A stretch of DNA of 64,000 bases from Haliotis asinina (GCF_037392515.1 NW_027133922.1:37707-101706), one strand, 5' to 3'; positions 1-7,184 are shown, counted from the first letter of the stretch. Notes: generated by a model from the sequence alone, not told the origin. Made by a program: numbers and translations.

Positions 1-336
1 GAGGATGAGACAGCGGAATTGAGAGCAGAGATTGATGAGGCCACTGGGAAAAAAGATGACTGGTCTGGTCAGGAGTCTCAGGGCAAGAATGGTACGAAGT
101 CAGCTCCGGATGTTAGTGACGTTCAAGAAACAACAAGTAGTTTGGAGAAACCAGAGAATGGAAACAACAGGAAACGGCCCTCTTCTCCAGTGAGAAAGAC
201 TGATAAGGCAGCCAAGATGGTGCACGACACCATGAAAGATGTCCACAGAAGAGAGGCCACAGGGTGGAGGCCAGAAGCCCGAGATGTTGACACAGATGAT
301 TCTGAGAGCAGCGGCTTGGGAAGTCCTGTGACATAG
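1..336 (+). CDS. LINE ORF1 protein, C-terminal fragment
   Basis: The frame is open from base 1 through the TAG at 334-336, so this is the C-terminal part (111 codons) of a protein that starts outside the window. In LINEs the first ORF encodes an RNA-binding chaperone that packages the element RNA with ORF2p. The visible part is hydrophilic: Glu/Asp/Lys/Gly/Ser-rich at first, then a basic NRKRPSSPVRK stretch that could be a nuclear localisation signal, then an acidic end (DVDTDDSESSGLGS). No zinc knuckle, RRM or coiled coil is visible in this part. The call as ORF1 rests on position and strand, upstream of ORF2 in the same element. A TTG at 19 lies in frame, but nothing supports a start there. 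Confidence 0.65.
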   Translation, partial: EDETAELRAEIDEATGKKDDWSGQESQGKNGTKSAPDVSDVQETTSSLEKPENGNNRKRPSSPVRKTDKAAKMVHDTMKDVHRREATGWRPEARDVDTDDSESSGLGSPVT

Positions 337-714
337 GTTTCTTGTATCCCGATCCAACTAGATGACGAACTGGACACGCCCCTGGATTTTGAACATGGAT
401 TTGTGCTTCCAACGATGTGTGATATTCTTATTTTGTGATGATGTTTCGGACACGCCCATGGACTACGACCTAGAACAATGGATTAACAATACACGGTTTT
501 GGCCGGGTCCCGACTCTTGTGAGTATTGTAAATATTTGCACGTCTGTAGGTTTATGTTGTGTTTAACTATTTACTATTGTATACTTACTTATCGGTTTAG
601 CTTTGTTTCTTTGTACAGTTGTTTGTGTGTTTGTTGTACAGTTGTATCTGTAGATATGTTACTACGTTTCATGTACGTTTTGGTGTAGACACCAAAATAG
701 CCATATAAGAGAAT
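337..714 (+). other. Inter-ORF region of the LINE
   Basis: This is the 378 bp between the ORF1 stop and the ORF2 start. An ATG frame of 108 codons runs from 362 to 688, but its product is Cys/Val/Leu/Tyr-rich with no recognisable domain, so I do not call it a gene. Two related acidic peptides can be read here in different frames (DDELDTPLDFE from 361, DDVSDTPMDYD from 437), suggesting a small duplication or decayed coding sequence downstream of the ORF1 stop. The last part is T-rich and ends with a perfect hairpin at 678-697. Confidence 0.6.
678..697 (+). promoter_or_regulatory. Perfect hairpin 17 nt before ORF2 start
   Basis: TTTTGGTGT (678-686) and ACACCAAAA (689-697) are perfect 9-nt reverse complements separated by AG. 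In RNA a few inner pairs would open to form the loop. It ends 17 nt before the ORF2 ATG at 715. A role in translation of the second ORF, by reinitiation or internal entry, is inference only. Confidence 0.5.
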
Positions 715-3700
715 ATGTGTAGTATAGCAAGTATAAATTGTGCTGGTATCAGGGGAGGGACTAGAAGGCGTGTGTTATGTGAGGAATGGAAGAGAATGAA
801 TGTGGATATTTTATTTCTGCAAGAATGTCATGTTGCTTGTGTGAAAGAAGGAGAGACTGTAGAAAGACTGTTTGAATGTAAGGCCTTCTGGAGTTTTGGT
901 ACGGGAAACGCACGTGGGGTTGGTATTTTATTATCTGGTAAATTGAATTATAAAATTGTTCATTTTTATTACGACTTTGATGGCAGGCTCTTTGTTTTAG
1001 ATATTGATATTGGTAGTCATTGTTATAGATTTATAAATATTTATGCTCCAAACCATTACTCAGATAGAAGGGATTTCTTGTTATCATTGGAAAATCATTT
1101 TGTTACTCGCCGCCATGTTGTGCTTGGGGGAGATTTTAATTTTGTTTTATCAACCACTTTAGATAAAGTTGGGGGGAATCCAAATTGTGGTACTGCAGGG
1201 GCAACGATTTTGAAACGTTTTTTAAATTCCTATAAATTAACGGACCCTTTCCGGGCATTACATAAGAATAAAGTCAAAACGACATGGCGAGGTGGAAATG
1301 TTAGCTGCCGGCTAGATAGATTTTATATCTCTGCTCCATTATTACCGGTTGTTAAAAGTTGTGATGTGCAACCATGTTCCATTTCTGACCACGATTATTG
1401 TGTTCTGGAGTTGGAGGTTGTTGATTGCATCTCTGTAGGACCTGGTTATTGTAAATTCAATAATTCTTTACTTAAAGACAAATCGTTTATATTGGAATTT
1501 CAAAAGTTTTGGGAATCTTTACATGTTCAGGCGGATTTGTCTCTTTCGGATTGGGATAGCCTTAAGGCTCAAATTAAGACTTTTGTTTTGGCTTATGGGA
1601 GAAAGGTAGCTGCCAATAAAAGAGGTATTTTACAGCAGCTTCAAAGGCGATACAGAGATCTGATAGCTGCAGAAGGTCAGAGACCTGGCGAGTATGCAGA
1701 ACAGTTAAAAGCAATCAAGTCACAACTTTATGATTTTCATTATGATAGGGTACAGGGAAGTGCAATCCGCTCCAGAGTGCAGGTTTTGGAAAATAATGAG
1801 AAACCATCAAAACAATTTTTACAGACTGAATTTCAACGCTCTGGAGATAAAACCATTCATATTTTGGAGAATGGTTCTGAAACTTATGATAAAAATGATA
1901 CTATTCGGAACTATTGCAGGGAGTTTTACCAAAATTTATACACCCCTGAGGAAATTGATGATTTTTATTGTTCCGAATTCCTTGAGGATTTGCCTTTCTT
2001 GGATAGGGCCTCGGCTGATAGCATAGAGGGAGCTGTGACAAAAGAGGAGATTTTACTAGCGCTTCGCGGGATGGATAATAATAAAGCCCCTGGGTTGGAT
2101 GGTTTAAGTAAGGAGTTTTATCTCAAGTTTTGGCCTTTATTACAAGATGTATTATTACATATTTATAATTTGTCAATACAATTGGGTACTCTTAGTGATT
2201 CTCAGAAATTAGGTTGTATTTCTTTGTTATGTAAGGACCCCAAAGCTCCTCAGTTGTTACGTAACTGGCGCCCTATCAGCCTCTTAAATGTAGATTATAA
2301 AATATTGTCTAGGGTTGTACAAAACCGGTTGTCATCAGTCATTGCTGAGATTGTGCACCCTGATCAGACATGTTCAATCAGGGGCAGATCTATAGCGGAC
2401 AACATACATCTTCTACGCAATGTAGTTGATTATGTGGAGCAAAAAGGAGATTCTGTGGCCTTTGTTTGCCTTGATCAGGAGAAGGCTTTTGATCGGGTAA
2501 ATCATGATTTCATGTTCAGGGCCCTACATCAGTATGGGTTTGGTCCAGAGTTTATTAACCTGGTCAGCCTGTTATATTACAACGTTAGTAGTACCGTGTT
2601 AGTAAACGGTTTTTTTTCGGACAAATTCCCTGTGAGGAGGGGGGTCAGGCAAGGCTGTAGCCTAAGCCCCTTGTTGTATGTTTTAGTTTTCGAACCTTTT
2701 GCTATTAAAGTAAGGAGTGACAAGTTAATCAAGGGCATTAAAATTCCCGGTGTTAACGAAGAAGCCAAAATATCAGCTTATGCTGATGATGGGACTGGTA
2801 TATGTGCGAATGAGATGAGTGTTAGACGGTTGCTTCAAGTGAGTGAGTGGTATGGTAGAGGTACTGGTGCCCGTCTCAACATGGCCAAAACAAAGGCCAT
2901 ATCTTTCGGGAAATGGCGTTCTTCGGCCGACCATCCTTTCGGTATATCATGGCCCGATTCTTGCAAAATTTTGGGGGTTGTTTTTGGTAGTAATGTCACT
3001 CCTGATGATAACTGGAATAAAATTTTAACAAAATTCCACGGGGTTCTAAATTTTAACTTTAAAGATAGGTTCTTATCCATATATGGTAAGTCCACTATTT
3101 GCAATGTCATGGCCATGTCGAAGTTGTGGTATGTTGCAGCTGTATTGCACATGCCCAAACACTTTGTCGATATTTTCACACGAGTAGCATTTGATTTTTT
3201 CTGGGAATCCCATCATTTTGAGCCTTTAGCTAGAAGTATTCTATATAATGATAAGGAGTTTGGAGGTGTTAATTTTCCCCATATACCAACACGCCTTCAT
3301 GCTTTACGTTTGTATCATTTACATAAAATTATTAATAATAGTCAGTGTAAATATGCATGTTTTGCCTTGTATTGGATAGGGTTTTCTCTCAAAGAAATTA
3401 ATTCTGATTTTGCTTCCAATTTATTACCTCATTCTGACTACATACCGCCATATTATAAAAAGATTTTAGAATCTTATCGATATTTTAAGTCACTGTACCC
3501 TAATTATAATTGGTTTCAACCTGTTAAAAGTGGTGTATTTTACCAAATGTTAATTACTCATACATGTACAGAGCCTGTCATCTTCAAACACTTTCCGGAT
3601 GTGCTTTTTAAGCCTGCTTTTCTACTACTATGCGACTCGTTTCTTGACCCCGTACTGAAAAATTTCTCATGGCGTCTCCTTCATGACATTATCCCAACTA

Positions 3701-4161
3701 ATTATACACTTTATTGCAGACGTCATTCTTTAATTAAAACATGTACTTTTTGTAACGAAACTGAGTCTGTTGAGCACTTATTCTTTAATTGTAACATGGT
3801 TTCTTCTCTTTGGAGTATTGTCAGTAAATGGGTTTTGGATCTATCGTTTGGCTTAATTGATTTAAATGCTAGTAAGATTCGATTTAATCAGTTGTTTTTT
3901 TGTCATTGTAATTATCGGAAATGTGTCATTGTATACCTGGTGTGTTTGGCTAAACATCAGATTTGGCGTGATAGGTGTAATTTCAAAAATGGTAGGAAAG
4001 GGGTGACTAAGGAAAGTATGGTTGCCCGGTTTTTGGAAAGATTACGTTTTCGAATTGTTGTAGACAAAGCCCGTTTACCTGACACTTTATTTGATAAGTA
4101 CTGGGTGCAATGTAAATTGTTTTGCACCACTAATAATAACAAGGTGGAATTTACTTTTTAA
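715..4161 (+). CDS. LINE ORF2 protein: endonuclease-reverse transcriptase
   Basis: Intact protein of 1148 residues, ATG at 715 and TAA at 4159-4161. It would nick target DNA and reverse-transcribe the element RNA in the nucleus. Residues 1 to about 235 are an AP-endonuclease-like domain: SINCAG (Asn8), LQECH (Glu37), YAPN (110-113), GGDFN (Asp140, Asn142), the LDRFY stretch (Asp201) and the terminal SDH (224-226). All expected catalytic positions are present. The reverse transcriptase spans roughly 440-760: KAPGLDG (457-463), the NWRPISLLN block, LDQEKAFDR (catalytic Asp587), RRGVRQGCSLSPLL, and AYADD with catalytic Asp691 and Asp692. A C-terminal zinc-binding motif C-x2-C-x7-H-x4-C uses Cys1010, Cys1013, His1021 and Cys1026. 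No RNase H domain was seen. The length fits L1/Tx1-type ORF2 proteins. An unbroken frame with all catalytic residues implies a recent, possibly active copy. The start is the first ATG in frame and leads directly into the endonuclease motif. Confidence 0.95.
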   Translation: MCSIASINCAGIRGGTRRRVLCEEWKRMNVDILFLQECHVACVKEGETVERLFECKAFWSFGTGNARGVGILLSGKLNYKIVHFYYDFDGRLFVLDIDIGSHCYRFINIYAPNHYSDRRDFLLSLENHFVTRRHVVLGGDFNFVLSTTLDKVGGNPNCGTAGATILKRFLNSYKLTDPFRALHKNKVKTTWRGGNVSCRLDRFYISAPLLPVVKSCDVQPCSISDHDYCVLELEVVDCISVGPGYCKFNNSLLKDKSFILEFQKFWESLHVQADLSLSDWDSLKAQIKTFVLAYGRKVAANKRGILQQLQRRYRDLIAAEGQRPGEYAEQLKAIKSQLYDFHYDRVQGSAIRSRVQVLENNEKPSKQFLQTEFQRSGDKTIHILENGSETYDKNDTIRNYCREFYQNLYTPEEIDDFYCSEFLEDLPFLDRASADSIEGAVTKEEILLALRGMDNNKAPGLDGLSKEFYLKFWPLLQDVLLHIYNLSIQLGTLSDSQKLGCISLLCKDPKAPQLLRNWRPISLLNVDYKILSRVVQNRLSSVIAEIVHPDQTCSIRGRSIADNIHLLRNVVDYVEQKGDSVAFVCLDQEKAFDRVNHDFMFRALHQYGFGPEFINLVSLLYYNVSSTVLVNGFFSDKFPVRRGVRQGCSLSPLLYVLVFEPFAIKVRSDKLIKGIKIPGVNEEAKISAYADDGTGICANEMSVRRLLQVSEWYGRGTGARLNMAKTKAISFGKWRSSADHPFGISWPDSCKILGVVFGSNVTPDDNWNKILTKFHGVLNFNFKDRFLSIYGKSTICNVMAMSKLWYVAAVLHMPKHFVDIFTRVAFDFFWESHHFEPLARSILYNDKEFGGVNFPHIPTRLHALRLYHLHKIINNSQCKYACFALYWIGFSLKEINSDFASNLLPHSDYIPPYYKKILESYRYFKSLYPNYNWFQPVKSGVFYQMLITHTCTEPVIFKHFPDVLFKPAFLLLCDSFLDPVLKNFSWRLLHDIIPTNYTLYCRRHSLIKTCTFCNETESVEHLFFNCNMVSSLWSIVSKWVLDLSFGLIDLNASKIRFNQLFFCHCNYRKCVIVYLVCLAKHQIWRDRCNFKNGRKGVTKESMVARFLERLRFRIVVDKARLPDTLFDKYWVQCKLFCTTNNNKVEFTF

Positions 4162-4339
4162 TATGTAAATGTTTGATATACTATGTTTCTCAATGTCCAT
4201 TTAATTCTACATCTATATAACATGTATATGTAAATATAAATTATAAGTACTTTCCACCTTTAGTTTTGTATATGTCCCTCAGTTGAAATAGTCTGCCATC
4301 CCATGTATAAAGTTTTATTTTATGGTATGACTATTAGGA

Positions 4340-4447
4340 CCCAGACACCTTTTCTTTTAATCATCATCTCTGTATACCATCAACATTTTCATTTAATGTA
4401 TACTGCTGTATAGACTCATGTCCATTCCTATCCTCAAGGTGTCTGGG
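4340..4447 (+). repeat. Inverted repeat in LINE 3' UTR (12-bp arms)
   Basis: CCCAGACACCTT at 4340-4351 is the exact reverse complement of AAGGTGTCTGGG at 4436-4447. The intervening 84 nt hold a second short hairpin at 4399-4412. The structure ends 42 nt before the first poly(A) base. Confidence 0.7.
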
Positions 4448-4476
4448 GAGTATTGTTCTTAGGCCCATTTAATGTA

Positions 4477-4482
4477 AATAAA
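4477..4482 (+). promoter_or_regulatory. Polyadenylation signal AATAAA of the LINE
   Basis: Canonical hexamer, 7 bases before the A-rich tail starts at 4490, in the expected position for the element's transcript end. Confidence 0.75.
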
Positions 4483-4489
4483 CTTTATT

Positions 4490-4513
4490 AAAAACAAAAA
4501 AAAAAAAAAAAAA
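4490..4513 (+). repeat. Poly(A) tail of the LINE
   Basis: Five A, one C, then eighteen A, followed directly by U1 sequence. It marks the 3' junction made by target-primed reverse transcription. Because the target continues CAAGG, the junction can be placed anywhere between U1 nt 33/34 and 36/37, depending on whether CAA is counted as tail. Confidence 0.9.
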
Positions 4514-4644
4514 CAAGGCTGTGGGCCCGGGGCGAGACCTTTCCATTGCACCTCGGTTTGGTTGACCCCTGCGATCGTCCCAAATGTGGACGACTCGGGT
4601 GCGCAATTTATAAGTGTGGGGGACTGCGTTCGCGCTCTCCCCTT
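4514..4644 (+). pseudogene. U1: U1 snRNA gene, 5' part removed by LINE insertion (nt 34-164)
   Basis: Nucleotides 34-164 of U1 are present and identical to the copy at 5116-5279. Nucleotides 1-33, with the 5' splice-site-pairing end and half of stem-loop I, are replaced on this side by the LINE 3' end; they probably lie upstream of the element, outside the window. The gene is broken and cannot make U1. Its identity with the array consensus suggests a recent insertion. Confidence 0.95.
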
Positions 4645-5115
4645 GAAAATCAACCCCAAAAATAGATATTTTCAGTTGACACTTCCCCCACTTCCAAATC
4701 ACTTGAAGATGATTGTTTTCCCGTGTGTGTATGTGCAAACTATGTGTTTTTAATGCGCATGTGTTAATCTGTTTGCTGTGGCAAAAGTATATGTTTAAAG
4801 CAAGTCTGAGTTTGATGTATTTCAGATGGGATCGCTTTGTCAGCCAGTTGTTGTGTTTGGACTGTCAAGTTGTCTCCCCTGCGTCCCGGATCAGAGATGC
4901 ACGTGCATGCAGTCTAAATGGAAATAAATCCGTCTGTGTGTGTTTTTATCTATCAGTAATTTTTTCACAAAGTGAAGGTACTAATGGACTGTTCTGTACA
5001 ATAAACTGTACGAACAATTAACCTGCCATGAAATATATGTGAAGCGTTGATGATGTGACACCTGAATAGGGCAACGCCAGGGTGATGTAAGTGAAAACTG
5101 GAACCTGTCCCAAGC

Positions 5116-5279
5116 ATACTTACCTGGCACAGGCTTTACAGTGATCCGCAAGGCTGTGGGCCCGGGGCGAGACCTTTCCATTGCACCTCGGTTTGGTTGA
5201 CCCCTGCGATCGTCCCAAATGTGGACGACTCGGGTGCGCAATTTATAAGTGTGGGGGACTGCGTTCGCGCTCTCCCCTT
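5116..5279 (+). ncRNA. U1: U1 snRNA, copy P1 (reference copy)
   Basis: U1 snRNA recognises 5' splice sites in the spliceosome. The gene aligns with the remembered human U1 over 164 nt without gaps. Nt 1-11 are AUACUUACCUG, the splice-site-pairing end. Helix H pairs 12-15 with 119-122. Stem I pairs ACAG (23-26) with CUGU (39-42) around the 12-nt loop 27-38. Stem II ends in AUUGCAC (65-71), the U1A site. Stem III pairs UCGUCC (95-100) with GGACGA (108-113) around CAAAUGU. Stem IV keeps the UUCG-capped GC helix. Helix H, stem I and stem III differ from human by compensatory pairs. Two protein sites are unusual: loop I reads AUCCGCAAG where U1-70K normally meets AUCANGAAG, and the Sm site reads AAUUUAUAA instead of AAUUUGUGG. 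It is therefore either a lineage-typical U1, a variant U1, or a decayed array. Confidence 0.93.
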
Positions 5280-5292
5280 GAAAATCAACCCC

Positions 5293-5301
5293 AAAAATAG
5301 A
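5293..5301 (+). terminator. 3'-box-like snRNA 3'-end signal (representative)
   Basis: AAAAATAGA begins 14 nt after the U1 3' end and fits the AAARNNAGA core of the metazoan snRNA 3' box, which directs Integrator cleavage of Pol II snRNA transcripts. The upstream GTTT part of the vertebrate consensus is absent (CCCC instead). The element recurs at the same offset in other units; three + copies carry a base change in it (13556, 14191, 37043). Confidence 0.55.
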
Positions 5302-5531
5302 TATTTTCAGTTGACACTTCCCCCACTTCCAAATCACTTGAAGATGATTGTTTTCCCGTGTGTGTATGTGCAAACTATGTGTTTTTAATGCGCATGTGTT
5401 AATCTGTTTGCTGTGGCAAAAGTATATGTTTAAAGCAAGTCTGAGTTTGATGTATTTCAGATGGGATCGCTTTGTCAGCCAGTTGTTGTGTTTGGACTGT
5501 CAAGTTGTCTCCCCTGCGTCCCGGATCAGAG

Positions 5532-5543
5532 ATGCACGTGCAT
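5532..5543 (+). promoter_or_regulatory. 12-bp palindrome at -219, candidate distal element (representative)
   Basis: ATGCACGTGCAT is its own reverse complement and carries a CACGTG core. It lies at -219 to -208 from the next U1 start (5751), where vertebrate snRNA genes keep their distal sequence element with octamer-type ATGC sites. The position is suggestive; the function is inferred. Two units have the central T changed to C (24589, 25859). Confidence 0.4.
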
Positions 5544-5691
5544 GCAGTCTAAATGGAAATAAATCCGTCTGTGTGTGTTTTTATCTATCAGTAATTTTTT
5601 CACAAAGTGAAGGTACTAATGGACTGTTCTGTACAATAAACTGTACGAACAATTAACCTGCCATGAAATATATGTGAAGCGTTGATGATGT

Positions 5692-5707
5692 GACACCTGA
5701 ATAGGGC
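5692..5707 (+). promoter_or_regulatory. PSE-like stretch at -59 to -44 (representative)
   Basis: GACACCTGAATAGGGC sits at the usual place of the snRNA proximal sequence element and loosely resembles the vertebrate TCACC-N-TNA type. There is no TATA box downstream, as expected for a Pol II-transcribed U1 gene. PSEs diverge quickly between phyla, so the call is positional. Confidence 0.35.
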
Positions 5708-5750
5708 AACGCCAGGGTGATGTAAGTGAAAACTGGAACCTGTCCCAAGC

Positions 5751-5914
5751 ATACTTACCTGGCACAGGCTTTACAGTGATCCGCAAGGCTGTGGGCCCGG
5801 GGCGAGACCTTTCCATTGCACCTCGGTTTGGTTGACCCCTGCGATCGTCCCAAATGTGGACGACTCGGGTGCGCAATTTATAAGTGTGGGGGACTGCGTT
5901 CGCGCTCTCCCCTT
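5751..5914 (+). ncRNA. U1: U1 snRNA, copy P2
   Basis: Matches P1. Confidence 0.92.
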
Positions 5915-6385
5915 GAAAATCAACCCCAAAAATAGATATTTTCAGTTGACACTTCCCCCACTTCCAAATCACTTGAAGATGATTGTTTTCCCGTGTGTGT
6001 ATGTGCAAACTATGTGTTTTTAATGCGCATGTGTTAATCTGTTTGCTGTGGCAAAAGTATATGTTTAAAGCAAGTCTGAGTTTGATGTATTTCAGATGGG
6101 ATCGCTTTGTCAGCCAGTTGTTGTGTTTGGACTGTCAAGTTGTCTCCCCTGCGTCCCGGATCAGAGATGCACGTGCATGCAGTCTAAATGGAAATAAATC
6201 CGTCTGTGTGTGTTTTTATCTATCAGTAATTTTTTCACAAAGTGAAGGTACTAATGGACTGTTCTGTACAATAAACTGTACGAACAATTAACCTGCCATG
6301 AAATATATGTGAAGCGTTGATGATGTGACACCTGAATAGGGCAACGCCAGGGTGATGTAAGTGAAAACTGGAACCTGTCCCAAGC

Positions 6386-6549
6386 ATACTTACCTGGCAC
6401 AGGCTTTACAGTGATCCGCAAGGCTGTGGGCCCGGGGCGAGACCTTTCCATTGCACCTCGGTTTGGTTGACCCCTGCGATCGTCCCAAATGTGGACGACT
6501 CGGGTGCGCAATTTATAAGTGTGGGGGACTGCGTTCGCGCTCTCCCCTT
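6386..6549 (+). ncRNA. U1: U1 snRNA, copy P3
   Basis: Matches P1. Confidence 0.92.
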
Positions 6550-7020
6550 GAAAATCAACCCCAAAAATAGATATTTTCAGTTGACACTTCCCCCACTTCC
6601 AAATCACTTGAAGATGATTGTTTTCCCGTGTGTGTATGTGCAAACTATGTGTTTTTAATGCGCATGTGTTAATCTGTTTGCTGTGGCAAAAGTATATGTT
6701 TAAAGCAAGTCTGAGTTTGATGTATTTCAGATGGGATCGCTTTGTCAGCCAGTTGTTGTGTTTGGACTGTCAAGTTGTCTCCCCTGCGTCCCGGATCAGA
6801 GATGCACGTGCATGCAGTCTAAATGGAAATAAATCCGTCTGTGTGTGTTTTTATCTATCAGTAATTTTTTCACAAAGTGAAGGTACTAATGGACTGTTCT
6901 GTACAATAAACTGTACGAACAATTAACCTGCCATGAAATATATGTGAAGCGTTGATGATGTGACACCTGAATAGGGCAACGCCAGGGTGATGTAAGTGAA
7001 AACTGGAACCTGTCCCAAGC

Positions 7021-7184
7021 ATACTTACCTGGCACAGGCTTTACAGTGATCCGCAAGGCTGTGGGCCCGGGGCGAGACCTTTCCATTGCACCTCGGTTTG
7101 GTTGACCCCTGCGATCGTCCCAAATGTGGACGACTCGGGTGCGCAATTTATAAGTGTGGGGGACTGCGTTCGCGCTCTCCCCTT
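7021..7184 (+). ncRNA. U1: U1 snRNA, copy P4
   Basis: Matches P1. Confidence 0.92.

Larger units (their letters stand above)
4162..4489 (+). other. LINE 3' UTR
   Basis: AT-rich, non-coding stretch between the ORF2 stop and the poly(A) tail. It contains a 12-bp perfect inverted repeat (4340-4351 with 4436-4447) enclosing 84 nt, with a smaller hairpin (TATAC-TGCT-GTATA, 4399-4412) inside it, and the AATAAA at 4477. Some LINE reverse transcriptases recognise a structured RNA 3' end, so the hairpin pair is a candidate RT-binding structure. Confidence 0.7.
1..4513 (+). mobile_element. Non-LTR retrotransposon (LINE, Tx1-like), 5' end outside window, inserted in a U1 snRNA gene
   Basis: The segment has LINE architecture: the end of an ORF1, an intact ORF2 with an N-terminal apurinic-type endonuclease and a reverse transcriptase, a short 3' UTR, AATAAA and a poly(A) tail. 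Such elements copy themselves by target-primed reverse transcription: the endonuclease nicks the target and the RT copies the element RNA from the nick. The right border is exact: the A tract ends at 4513 and U1 nucleotide 34 follows at 4514. The left border and any target-site duplication lie outside the window. Placement in the Tx1 group of the L1 superfamily rests on the overall look of ORF2 (GGDFN, YADD, C-terminal CCHC) and on the known habit of Tx1-group elements to sit in multicopy RNA genes (Keno in U2 snRNA genes, Mutsu in 5S rRNA genes). This placement is inference, not a phylogeny. Confidence 0.9.
5280..5750 (+). repeat. Intergenic spacer of the 635-bp unit (representative)
   Basis: This 471-bp stretch between consecutive U1 genes holds, in order, a 3'-box-like signal (5293-5301), AT/GT-rich sequence with no recognised gene, a 12-bp palindrome (5532-5543), a short GTACA-N6-TGTAC inverted repeat (5631-5646), and a PSE-like stretch (5692-5707) before the next gene at 5751. 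No second snRNA, 5S rRNA or tRNA gene was recognised. The open frames of 63, 102 and 130 codons that recur in every unit overlap the U1 gene or low-complexity spacer and look like chance frames. Confidence 0.85.

Noticed and set aside
362-688. A 108-codon ATG frame between ORF1 and ORF2 as a third LINE gene
   Set aside because: The composition is that of T-rich noncoding DNA, no domain is recognisable, and the stop falls in the hairpin loop.
4921-4930. AATAAA in the spacer as a polyadenylation signal of a spacer gene
   Set aside because: There is no supported coding gene upstream, and U1 3' ends are made by the 3' box, not by polyadenylation.
4713-5021. The 102- and 63-codon sense frames in each unit
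   Set aside because: They cover spacer or U1 sequence, are low in complexity (Cys/Val/Phe-rich), and break with any indel, so they show no sign of coding selection.
4981-5373. A 130-codon antisense frame, recurring in nearly every unit, with an apparently conserved protein
   Set aside because: It overlaps the U1 gene on the opposite strand and repeats only because the DNA repeats. It has no recognisable domain, and its conservation is explained by array homogenisation.
5631-5646. GTACA-N6-TGTAC inverted repeat in the spacer as a transposon end or attachment site
   Set aside because: The arms are only 5 bp, there is no target duplication and no associated gene; chance is sufficient.
5280-5750. 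A second small RNA gene (5S, U2, U5, tRNA) linked with U1 in the unit
   Set aside because: I found no Sm-type site with flanking stems, no tRNA A/B boxes with a cloverleaf, and no 5S-like sequence in the spacer on either strand.
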